This document shows positions 52,077 to 60,229 of a DNA stretch of 64,000 nucleotides, piece after piece. The stretch comes from Gorillibacterium massiliense (GTDB lineage: Bacteria; Bacillota; Bacilli; Paenibacillales; NBRC-103111). Within the stretch, counting starts at the first letter, position 1, and the number at the start of each line of letters is the position of its first letter. The stretch spans positions 186,001 through 250,000 of the forward strand of contig NZ_CBQR020000102.1 in the NCBI RefSeq assembly GCF_000455485.1, given 5' to 3'. The notes under the pieces are model-generated. The model had not been told where the DNA came from. It made no database searches and worked only from the letters and a program-made list of their open reading frames with translations. The position numbers and the translations under genes are program-made.

Positions 52077-53415
52077 CCGCAGATTGGTAACCTCCCTGAC
52101 GAGATCTTATGTATTCTTTGGCTTGACCATCGGTTTGATCAACGGGCTGCTTGGCTATTTCATGCAAGACTGGTTAACGGTGGGGAGAGCTTCTGAACTG
52201 ACGGCTGGCGCATTGGTCCGGCCGGATTATGAGCAAATACCCGTCGAGAAGGTCGAAGCAGCCGGAGGAAGAATCGAAATTCTGGATGACCACCTGCGGG
52301 TCGTCTACACCAGAGGGATAGCCGGAGGGCAAGAGGCTTATACCTCCGAGCAACTGGTTCGGTTACTGGAGGATCGGAAGACCCGGGAGTACCAGCATTC
52401 CCTGGCTTCCTTCCAAACGGAATCCGGTCAATCCTATTCCCTTCTTGTCATGATGCCTATAAAAGGCAACTACGCACAGGTTTACATCAACTTCGTCTTA
52501 TTACTGTTGTTCGCTCTTAGCGTGTTTATATATAGCCGTTGGATGGCCAGACGCATCACCGGCCCGCTCGAGAAAATTGTTACGGCAATCCGGCGGATGC
52601 GAGACGGCCATTACAATGAGAGGCTATCTTACAAGTCCGACTATGAACTTACGCAAATTCAGGAGCACTTCAACGAAATGGGAACGAATCTGGAACGAAC
52701 GGAGTTGGAAAAAAAGGAGCTCGAGCTTGGAAAGCAACGGATGATTCTCAATCTGTCGCACGATTTGAAGACGCCGCTCACGACCATACAAGGGTATGCC
52801 AAGGCACTTCAACTTGGGATGGTGGATAGTCCGGAGAAACAGCGCCGGTATTTGGAGATCATTGATCAGAAGTCGAATGTTGTCGTGGCACTCATCGAGG
52901 ATATGTTTCAACTGGCGACTTTGGAAAGCCTGGAGTATCCTTTCGTAGCGGAGGTTGGGGATATAGCGGAACTGCTAAGGCATATAGCCATCGAATTTTA
53001 CGACCAATTCGAACGCAAAGGGATTGTCATAACCGTACAAATACCGGAAGAGAAAATCACCATTCTTATGGACCGCAAGCTTATGCACCGTGCGGTTTCG
53101 AACCTTTTATCCAATGCTTTGCAGCATAACGAAGAGGGCACCGAAGTGACGCTAATCCTGGAGGAACCAGACAGCGCCTCCGTTCGGATCCAGGTGTGCG
53201 ATGACGGCGCGAGCATTCCGGAGGAACTCAAGGACACGCTATTCCAGCCTTTCGTGAAGGCGGACCAAGCCAGAACGAGCGGCGGCGGCACCGGGCTTGG
53301 GCTCGCCATCGCCCATCAAGCGATCGAACTTCATGGCGGAACACTCAGACTACTCGAAGAAACGAGGAGAAAGGTATTCGAAATCCGGCTATCAAAACCT
53401 ATAGCTGCAGGGTAA
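52066..53415 (+). CDS. Sensor histidine kinase (VanS-like)
   Basis: A 449-residue membrane kinase. Membrane helices lie at about 15-35 and 150-170 around an extracytoplasmic domain of about 110 residues, then HAMP (SRWMARRITGPLEKIVTAIRRMRDG). The HisKA H-box is LNLSHDLKTPLTTIQGYAKAL (about 238) and the HATPase_c N-box LLSNALQHNEEG, with G-boxes CDDGASIPEE and GGGTGLGLAIA. The TTG start at 52066 follows AAGGAAG; a TTG at 52045 is also in frame. It should phosphorylate the adjacent regulator. The divergent beta-lactamase-fold gene is the most obvious target. Confidence 0.92.
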   Translation: MKRNRRLVTSLTRSYVFFGLTIGLINGLLGYFMQDWLTVGRASELTAGALVRPDYEQIPVEKVEAAGGRIEILDDHLRVVYTRGIAGGQEAYTSEQLVRLLEDRKTREYQHSLASFQTESGQSYSLLVMMPIKGNYAQVYINFVLLLLFALSVFIYSRWMARRITGPLEKIVTAIRRMRDGHYNERLSYKSDYELTQIQEHFNEMGTNLERTELEKKELELGKQRMILNLSHDLKTPLTTIQGYAKALQLGMVDSPEKQRRYLEIIDQKSNVVVALIEDMFQLATLESLEYPFVAEVGDIAELLRHIAIEFYDQFERKGIVITVQIPEEKITILMDRKLMHRAVSNLLSNALQHNEEGTEVTLILEEPDSASVRIQVCDDGASIPEELKDTLFQPFVKADQARTSGGGTGLGLAIAHQAIELHGGTLRLLEETRRKVFEIRLSKPIAAG

Positions 53416-53477
53416 CCTTGTTATTGCCTCGCGGGAATGTCGCAATGTCCGCGTCAAGGGACATGCGAATCAACATG

Positions 53478-53511
53478 AAAAAGGCCCTGCTCGAATGAGC
53501 AGTGCCTTTTT
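53478..53511. terminator. Bidirectional terminator after the two-component system
   Basis: AAAAAGGCCCTGCTC, GAAT, GAGCAGTGCCTTTTT, between convergent genes. Confidence 0.85.
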
Positions 53512-53544
53512 TCGAATGCGATCCCAAAGCTATCCGTCCGCGTC

Positions 53545-55104
53545 TTAGAACGAAGCTGTCCCCTTCAGCAGCAGCACCGGAACCGTGCCGCGGGAATGGC
53601 GGCCACGCGATGTGATGTCGAGTAGCGCTTCGAGCCGGTCTCCTTTGAACTCGTCGGTCAGAAATGTAAATTCCATCTCGGTGTTTCCCATGTTGTACGT
53701 AGGGAGAAAGACGCTGCAGGACGAGTTTTCCGCGATTTTGACTCCCTCGGGCAGATGCCATTTCAATTCCAGCCATTGCGGGTGGTTCAGGAAATCGCTT
53801 GTCTCAAGCCTGATACGTACCGTTCTAGCCTCCCCCTGGCGGAAGAACGGATCTTCCTTGTAGTCGAGAATGACGGAAAATGCGACGAAGTCGTACAATA
53901 CGGCATACGGCGCACGCGAAACAACATCTCCGAGCTTGGTCGGATTTTTCGGCAAGCCGTAGTTGTAAACCCCCGTGCAATACAACTCATCTTTGCGGCA
54001 AAACAGCTCGTCGCCTTCTTTCAACTGAAGCGTATAGCCGCCAGGGGCGAGTATATCCGCGATGGGATAACCGAGGAACGAAGGTGTCAACCGGAGCACG
54101 CGGTCGGTTAACTCGGTAACAGTAGATGGAATGGACAGCGTAGCGCTCAGATTGTGAATGCACTTGGTGTTGATCACATCGCCGAGCGGAGCGGTCCATT
54201 CCTCCGGCAACGCTTGCCGGCCCAGAATAATGCCGAGGGTTGCGCCAAGCGTCGCCCCCGTGCAGTCCGTATCCTCCCCGCAATTGACAGCCGTGCAGAG
54301 GCTGCGGCCGAAATCGTCCTCTCCGTAAAGCCAGCCGATAATCGTAATGCCGATATTGCTCGGAGCATCCCAACCCGGCTCGCCTATGGCAATATCGGTT
54401 TCCATTTCGGAAATCGACTGTCCCATCAACCCGAACGTTCCCGGAACGCCATTCATGACCATTTTCCGAGCTTCCTGCCAATTCGCGCCGGAACGGTAGG
54501 CGTCGATGGCAAGCTTAACACCCCGGGCAACCCCGCAGTTGTCCGGAATGTACGAAAGGCCAATTTCGATCAACTTCCACTTGTCCGACTCTGCGAACGC
54601 GGCGCTTTGAAGTGCCGCCCAAAACACTTCTCCGTACACGCCTTCCCCGCTATGATCGACGATCGCATCCTCATAAGCGTATCGCGCCGCAATTTCCGGA
54701 TGACCAGGAGCGAGGCATGCCCAGATTTCCGAACGGATATAGCTGCCGTTGCTGTCCTTGAATGGATTGCCGACATGACCTGCAAGCGGAGGAACGAGTC
54801 CCATTCTCATGTTTGCTTTGGCTGCGCCGTATTCCGCCCAATCGGGAATGATGAAGGACATCCAGTACTCGCCTAAAATGCGTGCGTCCACCTGACGACC
54901 GTATTTCTCAACCGCATTCAGCCATACCAACTGCAAATCCAGATCGTCGTTCGGAGGGGGATTTTGGTTGACCTCCTCCGCGTATCCGACCAAGTCATAG
55001 ATTCTGCGCCGACCTTCAAAGGGGGCTCCGAGTGTGCCGCCGATGTTTTTGCCCATCCAGCAGCCCATCACCTTATCTCTGTATATATCCAGGTCCAATA
55101 GCAT
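53545..55104 (-). CDS. ADP-ribosylglycohydrolase-family protein with C-terminal beta domain
   Basis: 519 residues. Residues 1-340 form a DraG/ARH-like fold: GCWMGKNIGGTLGAPFEGRR at the N-terminus, a metal motif PPNDDLDLQLVWL (about 58), and the C-terminal metal pair in NCGEDTDCTGATLGATLG (about 270). Residues 345-519 form an additional beta-rich domain (KWHLPEGVKIAENSS). The first motif departs from the usual DDT/S, as in subfamilies associated with carbohydrate loci. The start 55104 is preferred to 55122 because GGCGGG precedes it. It is divergent from an AraC activator. It may remove ADP-ribose or cleave another N- or O-glycoside; the substrate is not known. Confidence 0.82.
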   Translation of the reverse strand: MLLDLDIYRDKVMGCWMGKNIGGTLGAPFEGRRRIYDLVGYAEEVNQNPPPNDDLDLQLVWLNAVEKYGRQVDARILGEYWMSFIIPDWAEYGAAKANMRMGLVPPLAGHVGNPFKDSNGSYIRSEIWACLAPGHPEIAARYAYEDAIVDHSGEGVYGEVFWAALQSAAFAESDKWKLIEIGLSYIPDNCGVARGVKLAIDAYRSGANWQEARKMVMNGVPGTFGLMGQSISEMETDIAIGEPGWDAPSNIGITIIGWLYGEDDFGRSLCTAVNCGEDTDCTGATLGATLGIILGRQALPEEWTAPLGDVINTKCIHNLSATLSIPSTVTELTDRVLRLTPSFLGYPIADILAPGGYTLQLKEGDELFCRKDELYCTGVYNYGLPKNPTKLGDVVSRAPYAVLYDFVAFSVILDYKEDPFFRQGEARTVRIRLETSDFLNHPQWLELKWHLPEGVKIAENSSCSVFLPTYNMGNTEMEFTFLTDEFKGDRLEALLDITSRGRHSRGTVPVLLLKGTASF

Positions 55105-55229
55105 GTTAATCCCGCCTATCATACATTTTAAACTTCACAAATAGACTATACATGTTATTATTCTGATATAAAATCTAGTATTTAAACCTGTTAATTGAAC
55201 AAATTAAACTAAAAAAGGAGTGAGGGTAA

Positions 55230-56114
55230 ATGGCGTTTATTCACTTTGTAGCTCCCCCTTTGCCTCACTATATCAGCAGCGGGAAGATGCACTACGAAGT
55301 TGGGGATTGCCACCCAAACCGCAGTGCAATCGAGGTGTTCGACTTGCTCGCGGTATGTAAAGGTGATCTGTATATCGCGGAAGAGGAGCGGTCTTTCGAG
55401 GTTCGCGAGGGGGAGTTTCTCATTCTGCGGCCCGATGCCCATCATTACAGCTTCAAGCCGTGCACGGAAGCCACGGATTTTTATTGGGCGCATTTTCAGA
55501 CGACGGGGGAATGGCACGCCGGCCAAGAGGCATGGTACGGACCCAGGATGAATCAACCGAAGGAAGGTCCCTTTTTTGGTTCGATCGAACGGTTTATGTT
55601 AACGCTCCCCCAATATCACAGGTTGTCGGGATCGCTTCAGATATTCGATTGGCTGGAGGAGATTTCACACCCCACCGGGGAAGATGGTGTCGCTCCTCAG
55701 TGGAAACAACAGTTGCTTTTTCAGCAGGTGCTGTACGCCCTCGGCAATGTCGATCGTCCGGATTGGGAGTCGCCGCCTCGCCGGCTGGCAGACAGCGTGG
55801 CGCAATTTCTTCGCAGCCGTTATGCGGACAAGATCGACCATCAAGTGATAAAGGATGCGTTCCATTTTCACCCGGTGTATATTACACGCTGCATGAAGCA
55901 GTATTACGGCTGCACGCCATTGGAGTATTTGAACCACTACCGGATCGAGCAATCGAAGCTGCTGTTGAAGAACAGCTTTATGCCAATCCACCGGATCGCC
56001 GGAGAGACCGGATTCAACAGCTCGTCCTATTTTATCCGGATGTTCACACAGCTAACAGGCGATACGCCGAAAAATTACAGGGAAAGTTTCCGGGGTGGGG
56101 GCAGGCCGACATAA
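55230..56114 (+). CDS. AraC family transcriptional regulator
   Basis: A 294-residue regulator. The N-terminal cupin-like sensing domain (about 15-110, VREGEFLILRPDAHHYSFKP) is followed by two C-terminal AraC helix-turn-helix units (about 190-285: FHFHPVYITRCMKQYYGCTPLEYLNHYRIEQSKLLL and HRIAGETGFNSSSYFIRMFTQLTG). AAGGAGTGAGGG precedes the start. It is divergent from the ADP-ribosylglycohydrolase-family gene, its likely target. Cupin-AraC proteins of this shape usually sense sugars. Confidence 0.93.
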   Translation: MAFIHFVAPPLPHYISSGKMHYEVGDCHPNRSAIEVFDLLAVCKGDLYIAEEERSFEVREGEFLILRPDAHHYSFKPCTEATDFYWAHFQTTGEWHAGQEAWYGPRMNQPKEGPFFGSIERFMLTLPQYHRLSGSLQIFDWLEEISHPTGEDGVAPQWKQQLLFQQVLYALGNVDRPDWESPPRRLADSVAQFLRSRYADKIDHQVIKDAFHFHPVYITRCMKQYYGCTPLEYLNHYRIEQSKLLLKNSFMPIHRIAGETGFNSSSYFIRMFTQLTGDTPKNYRESFRGGGRPT

Positions 56115-56140
56115 AAATGCTGTCCCGCGCCCGGCAATGA

Positions 56141-57481
56141 TCATACAGTTATCCGTGGCAGATTGTCCGATTTGCTTGCTGTTTGTTTGTACCATACTAC
56201 GATGGCCAGGGAGAGCAGACATACTGCGAGCAAGATGCGGTAAACATTTTCGTAAGCTAAACCAAGGGGAATATTCTTCTGCAAGGCTAGAACCATTCCG
56301 AAAACGGCAACGGAGACCGATCCTCCGAAAAACTGAATCAGCTGCATCAATCCCATACCCGAGCCGACCAATTGCTTCGGCAAGATGCGAGACGTTTCAT
56401 TATTTAACGAAGACAGAGTGGCGGAGAACGAAGGAGAGAAACATAGATACCCGCAAAGAATAACGAGCGGTGATGCCTCAACTGCAAAAGAAAATACTGC
56501 CAGTACAATGGCTAATACGCTATGGCCAATAAGCAAAAATCGGATATTCCCGTAGCGGTCAATCCATCTTCCCACAAAACGGGTTAACACTGCCGATAAT
56601 AACGCTCCCGGCGCAATAGTCAGTCCGATGGCGATCGCCGACTCCCCACTCAAATTGGCCAAGGCAAGCGGCATGAGAAACAGATTGCCCAAGTTCAGCA
56701 CTAAAACACAAAACCCGACTACCGTAAGTTTTCGGTAATCTTTTTTTGCGAAAAGCTTCGGGTTGATGAACGTTTCCTTTTTACCTCTTCTCAAATGCCA
56801 AACATGAACAACGAACGAAAAAAGGCTGCCGGTGAACCAGAATACGGAGCGTTGCATGATAGAAATCAATAATGTGCCTACATTTACAATTGTTAAAATA
56901 GCCCCCAAAACATCAAAATTCAACGGCTTTGGTTCTTCCTTCGGAAGCAGCCGCATCAATACGGGAAGTACCAAGAGAATCAAGCATGAAACGGCAAACA
57001 GCCCGTTAAAACCGAAATACTCGCTGATCACCCCTCCGATGATCGGGCCGAATCCAAAAGCCATCGCACTGCCTGTCGAGATCATCGCGATTGCTCTTCC
57101 CCGCCGGTCATAAGGGATATAGCGGCTTGCCATCACTAATCCCAGACCAGCCATCGTTCCTGCACCCGCTGATTGAACAATTCGAACGGCCAGCAGCATG
57201 CTAAAGTTGTGCGCGAAGATCCCGAATACCGAGGATAAGCCCAGAATCGTTAACCCCACCAATAACAACTTCCGCATTGGAACACTATCCGATAAACGGC
57301 TGTAGATCATCGTCGATAAGGCATACCCGATGGAGTAGCTGGAAATAATCCACGAACCCAGGTTCGCTGTAATGTGAAAATCGTGAATAATGCTAGGAAT
57401 CGATACATTAAACATGGTCGTGTTCATAACCACAATAAAAACGCCAACCATCCAGATTGGCATAACGACTCTGTCATTCAT
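56141..57481 (-). CDS. MFS drug transporter (DHA2-like)
   Basis: A major facilitator of 446 residues with about 14 hydrophobic segments. VVMNTTMFNVSIPSIIHDF in helix 1, ISSYSIGYALSTMIYSRLSD (motif A region) and AMISTGSAMAFGFGPIIGG (motif C-like) point to the QacA/Tet(L)/LmrB drug/H+ antiporters. GGATGGGAG precedes ATG 57481. It is 49 bp downstream of a MarR gene on the same strand, so a marR-mfs drug-efflux operon is likely. Gene orientation converges with the AraC regulator. Confidence 0.9.
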   Translation of the reverse strand: MNDRVVMPIWMVGVFIVVMNTTMFNVSIPSIIHDFHITANLGSWIISSYSIGYALSTMIYSRLSDSVPMRKLLLVGLTILGLSSVFGIFAHNFSMLLAVRIVQSAGAGTMAGLGLVMASRYIPYDRRGRAIAMISTGSAMAFGFGPIIGGVISEYFGFNGLFAVSCLILLVLPVLMRLLPKEEPKPLNFDVLGAILTIVNVGTLLISIMQRSVFWFTGSLFSFVVHVWHLRRGKKETFINPKLFAKKDYRKLTVVGFCVLVLNLGNLFLMPLALANLSGESAIAIGLTIAPGALLSAVLTRFVGRWIDRYGNIRFLLIGHSVLAIVLAVFSFAVEASPLVILCGYLCFSPSFSATLSSLNNETSRILPKQLVGSGMGLMQLIQFFGGSVSVAVFGMVLALQKNIPLGLAYENVYRILLAVCLLSLAIVVWYKQTASKSDNLPRITV

Positions 57482-57530
57482 CTGCTTCTCCCATCCTATC
57501 CTCTATATCTGTTTTCTCATGCAGGCTTAA

Positions 57531-57965
57531 TCAACGTATTAAAAATTTGCACGTATTTTTATCTATTTGGGATAGTACACGCGTAAATAAGGCAAATTCA
57601 TTTTTAGATAAACCGTCGACCGCTATTTGATGTACTTTTTCGTCGATCGGCATTAAACGCTCCGTAAGTTCCTTCCCAGCATTCGTAAAATAGATCAAAG
57701 ATGACCGTTTATCATTCGGGTTGGAGCATCTTTTAACGAATCCCCTCTTCTCTAGTAAATCCAGGATTCTTGTAACGTTCCCCTGATCTTTCCCTACTCC
57801 CTGGGCTAAATCTTTTATACTGACCCCTTCCTGATCATCCAACCTTTTTAGCAATGACCATTGCTCACTTGTGATTCCATATCGGTTGAATTCCTGGTTA
57901 AAGAGCAAGTTCAAATTACGCAACGCCTTCGTCATGATAAACCCGACATGATCTTCAAGTATCAT
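57531..57965 (-). CDS. MarR family transcriptional regulator
   Basis: A 144-residue MarR protein: helices at the N-terminus, recognition region YGITSEQWSLLKRLDDQEGVSIKDLAQGVGKDQGNVTRILDLLEKRGFV (spanning about 30-78), wing RCSNPNDKRSSLIYFTNAG. ATG 57965 follows AAGGTGGGGT; an in-frame GTG at 57971 would overlap that site. A palindrome lies 20 bp upstream. It heads the operon with the MFS transporter and presumably represses it. Confidence 0.92.
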   Translation of the reverse strand: MILEDHVGFIMTKALRNLNLLFNQEFNRYGITSEQWSLLKRLDDQEGVSIKDLAQGVGKDQGNVTRILDLLEKRGFVKRCSNPNDKRSSLIYFTNAGKELTERLMPIDEKVHQIAVDGLSKNEFALFTRVLSQIDKNTCKFLIR

Positions 57966-57985
57966 CGACACCCCACCTTGTTTAT

Positions 57986-57997
57986 ATGTTATAACAT
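57986..57997. promoter_or_regulatory. Candidate MarR operator
   Basis: ATGTTATAACAT, a perfect 12-bp palindrome within TATATGTTATAACATGTATA, just upstream of the marR start. MarR family sites often have this AT-rich form. Confidence 0.6.
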
Positions 57998-58161
57998 GTA
58001 TATTGCCTCATGTAAAACAACCGATCTATCATCGCCGCAGCTCAGTACATCTCCCTTTGCTGCCCGCTAGCGGCCCGCCCCAACCTTCTCTTCAATTTAC
58101 CACCGATCAAATCGTAGTTGAAGGAGACGTTGCGGAGTAATCGGATGGACCGTTTACAAGA

Positions 58162-58195
58162 AAAAGACCTATCGCTAATAGGCGGCAGGTCTTTT
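58162..58195 (-). terminator. Terminator after a possible 43-residue ORF
   Basis: On the minus strand AAAAGACCT...AGGTCTTTTTCTT with a partly paired interior. It lies immediately downstream of the short ORF at 58201-58332. Confidence 0.6.
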
Positions 58196-58200
58196 GTCGT

Positions 58201-58332
58201 TCACAAGCTTCTATGGATCAAATTAGCCGACACCGGACTCAGACCGAGCTCTCGAGCCCAAACGGATAACTGAAACTGCTGGCGGATGCTGAGCGAGGTA
58301 ACTTCTTCACCGTTAACACGAGGAAAAATCAT
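58201..58332 (-). CDS. Possible small ORF of 43 residues
   Basis: MIFPRVNGEEVTSLS then IRQQFQLSVWARELG and a short tail. The pattern vaguely resembles DUF3606-like small proteins (WxxxLGxS). It is followed after 6 bp by a good terminator, and TTGGCG-17-TATCTA upstream could be its promoter. There is no clear ribosome-binding site (AAAGTG only). It may equally be a transposase relic or non-coding. Confidence 0.35.
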   Translation of the reverse strand: MIFPRVNGEEVTSLSIRQQFQLSVWARELGLSPVSANLIHRSL

Positions 58333-58335
58333 CAG

Positions 58336-58364
58336 TTGACACTTTATAGATAATACTGTATATA
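58336..58364 (+). promoter_or_regulatory. Sigma-A promoter of the 79-residue orphan gene
   Basis: TTGACA, 17 bp, TATATA, 39 bp before the start codon. It is one of the best promoter matches in the window. Confidence 0.8.
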
Positions 58365-58402
58365 TTCAACGCCAATTCAAAAGACGGAAAAGGAGGACCT
58401 GC

Positions 58403-58642
58403 ATGCACAACGTAATCAAAATCAGATTTACGCTCTTATACGGTGAAGCGCCTGAAGCAAAATGTTACGGGTACATGGAGTTGAATCAAAATGGCAATAT
58501 GATCGCGCTCTACAATAGCTACGGCGACGAAATTGACATGTATGGCGGACATGAATTTGTTAGGGAACGGACACTTGGCAAATTTGATAATGAAGACCGT
58601 GATAATTTTTATAACTTGCTAGAAAGTGATGGTGTAGGATAA
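58403..58642 (+). CDS. Small orphan protein, 79 residues
   Basis: A soluble acidic protein: IKIRFTLLYGEAPEAKCYGY, a beta-rich centre ELNQNGNMIALYNSYGDEID, and an acidic C-terminus DNEDRDNFYNLLESD. AAAAGGAGGACCTGC is a near-ideal ribosome-binding site and a consensus promoter lies upstream, so it is surely expressed. The family is not recognised. A repeat copy with a terminator hairpin follows 60 bp downstream. Confidence 0.8.
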   Translation: MHNVIKIRFTLLYGEAPEAKCYGYMELNQNGNMIALYNSYGDEIDMYGGHEFVRERTLGKFDNEDRDNFYNLLESDGVG

Positions 58643-58700
58643 TCTGCACGTGCAACAACGGAGCCGGAGCAATGACTTGTCCAATTGGAAAATTCCAAAA

Positions 58701-58782
58701 AAACTTGCCATTACTTATGGTATGGTTCAACGCCATCTGTAACAGCAAGTTTTTTTGAAGACCATCCTATGCAAGGATGGTC
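58701..58782. repeat. Palindromic repeat family, copy R4 (most complete)
   Basis: AAACTTGCCATTACTTATGG, then TATGGTTCAACGCCATCTG and TAACAGCAAGTTTTTTT. The ends AACTTGC.RTTAC / GTAAC.GCAAGTT are inverted repeats. It is joined to GACCATCC-TATGCAA-GGATGGTC, as in R1. Confidence 0.8.
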
Positions 58783-58790
58783 TGTTTTTT
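58760..58790 (+). terminator. Terminator attached to repeat R4
   Basis: GACCATCC, 7-base loop, GGATGGTC then TGTTTTTT. It terminates the 79-residue gene. Confidence 0.85.
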
Positions 58791-58801
58791 CTAGTATTTC
58801 G

Positions 58802-59104
58802 CTATCTAGTGCGTGCTTTGTTCACATGACGGCGTTTTTTGTTTGTACTTTTTTTATTCAAACTTAAAATACCAACACCTGGTGCACCAAAACCAGCTCC
58901 GGGAAAAAAACCTAATCCCGAACCCGGGAAACCAAATCCAAATCCTGGGGAGAAACCAAATCCCGAACCTGGAAAGCCTAAGCCTAGACCAAAGCCTGGT
59001 GCACCAAAACCAGCCCCGGGGAAAAAACCTAATCCTGAACCTGGGAAACCAAATCCAAGTCCTGGGGAGAAACCAAATCCCGAACCTGGGAGTCCTATAG
59101 CCAT
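58802..59104 (-). CDS. Gly/Phe/Pro-rich repeat protein with basic tail, 100 residues
   Basis: On the minus strand, AAGGAGGAAGTGTCAT is a strong ribosome-binding site before ATG 59104. Residues 1-80 are almost only G, F, P, S, L and A in units like GFGFPGSGLGFFPGAGFGAPG, built from two 39-residue repeats. The tail (about 82-100) is basic: KKSTNKKRRHVNKARTR. No signal peptide is seen. The opposite strand has Pro-rich open frames (KPNPEPG...), but these lack a ribosome-binding site. FG-rich low complexity with a cationic tail suggests a self-assembling or spore/coat-type protein; the function is unknown. Confidence 0.7.
   Translation of the reverse strand: MAIGLPGSGFGFSPGLGFGFPGSGLGFFPGAGFGAPGFGLGLGFPGSGFGFSPGFGFGFPGSGLGFFPGAGFGAPGVGILSLNKKSTNKKRRHVNKARTR
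58881..59092. repeat. 117-bp tandem repeat, about 1.8 copies
   Basis: The unit starts GGTGCACCAAAACCAG at 58881 and again at 58998. The 117-bp period is a multiple of three, giving the 39-residue protein repeat. It also has internal repeats of CCAAATCC(C/A)GAACCTGG. Confidence 0.85.
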
Positions 59105-59221
59105 ATGACACTTCCTCCTTAATGAATTAGTGGAAATATCGTATGGTCTATAACTACTAATTGATTGTATATTTGTCCCAACAATACAGATATCCGACGC
59201 AATTAGGCTAGTGGACTTCAG

Positions 59222-60229
59222 CTAGATGTCCCCAAGATGAACATCGAGCAGCTCCCAACACTCCGCTGTGCGAATCATTTCTTCGGCAAAGCGGGCAGGG
59301 ACTACGCTGCACGACTCGAGCGACGGCCCGATCCACCAAAACGATTCGACACACCAAACGTACTTGATTGCCCTCAAAAGCGAGCCCGGTGGCAGCGGCC
59401 GCACACTTCGGTAGCCTTCGGTGAAAGCGACCACCGTATCCTTGCAGAACCCTCGCTCGTTGAGGGCACCGGAAAGGACAGCTCGCCCGAGATCCAGTGC
59501 CGGAAACGAGTAGCGTGATCGATCGAAATCAACGATGGCTGCCAGATTGTCCCCTTCGAAAAGCAAGTTGTCCGCCCATAGATCGAGGTGAGTCCAGCCC
59601 GCAGCCAAAGGCGTAAAATCATCATCTCCAAGCGAATCAATGATTGTCTTCTGCAATCGCAACGCATTCCGAATACGCTCGGACGAGTCATTGGCCGCAT
59701 CCCAACTGACCCCCCAGGTGCGCTCCATCTCTTCGCGAGACAACCGCCAGAGCGGCTCCTCCGGCGGTACCGCTGCTCCGATCCCTAATGCCGCCGCGGA
59801 ATCCCAAGCGGCATGCATGTCCGCAGCAGCTCGTCCAAGTGAGTGCATCCTACGCTCACCGATGTTACCAGCAGGCACCATGGCGCCTTCACAGCATGAC
59901 ATCGCGGTCATGTACCTTCCGCACGGCAGGATGTGCATACATCGTCCCTCCAACGCCAGCGGCTTAGGACACGGCCCTCCCGATTGATAAAAAAGAAGCT
60001 GCAGTTGCAGCGCATTTTCGATCTTGTCTCGAAACTCCGGATCATACATCTTATATCGCCCGGGGTGATAGCTTTTGGCGAACAGCCGTCCCTTATCCGT
60101 CTCGATAATCCACTTCTCGTTCATTAGCCCGCGCCTTACACGCTCGGCGGACAACATCTCAACCGAAAAATGCCTTTTCAGCCAGCCCGCGATTTCCCCG
60201 ATTAATTGGTTCTCGGTCGTCAACTGCAT
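59222..60229 (-). CDS. Aminoglycoside phosphotransferase/CotS-like kinase family protein
   Basis: A 335-residue protein-kinase-like phosphotransferase. A Lys in the N-lobe (RLFAKSYHPG, about 54) should hold ATP. The catalytic loop is WTHLDLWADNLLFEGD (about 213; HxDxxxxN with Leu for Gly and Trp-Ala for the usual HPGN). The metal Asp is in AIVDFDRSRY (about 233). CotS/YtmP-like spore and choline-type kinases share these features, so antibiotic resistance should not be assumed. AGGTTGG precedes ATG 60229. It stands alone. Confidence 0.85.
   Translation of the reverse strand: MQLTTENQLIGEIAGWLKRHFSVEMLSAERVRRGLMNEKWIIETDKGRLFAKSYHPGRYKMYDPEFRDKIENALQLQLLFYQSGGPCPKPLALEGRCMHILPCGRYMTAMSCCEGAMVPAGNIGERRMHSLGRAAADMHAAWDSAAALGIGAAVPPEEPLWRLSREEMERTWGVSWDAANDSSERIRNALRLQKTIIDSLGDDDFTPLAAGWTHLDLWADNLLFEGDNLAAIVDFDRSRYSFPALDLGRAVLSGALNERGFCKDTVVAFTEGYRSVRPLPPGSLLRAIKYVWCVESFWWIGPSLESCSVVPARFAEEMIRTAECWELLDVHLGDI

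Noticed and set aside
42851-58790. Prophage or classical defence island
   Set aside because: No integrase, capsid, restriction or toxin-antitoxin genes were seen; WYL and EVE genes alone are not enough.
48640-59092. CRISPR array at either tandem-repeat site
   Set aside because: No alternating repeat-spacer structure and no cas genes; both are coding repeats in frame.
58813-59108. Proline-rich (KPNPEPG) plus-strand protein
   Set aside because: No ribosome-binding site on the plus strand, whereas the minus-strand frame starts right after AAGGAGGAAGTGTCAT. Both frames are open only because of the repeat.
59222-60229. Aminoglycoside resistance gene
   Set aside because: The catalytic loop departs from APH enzymes and resembles the CotS/YtmP-like kinases; no resistance context is present.
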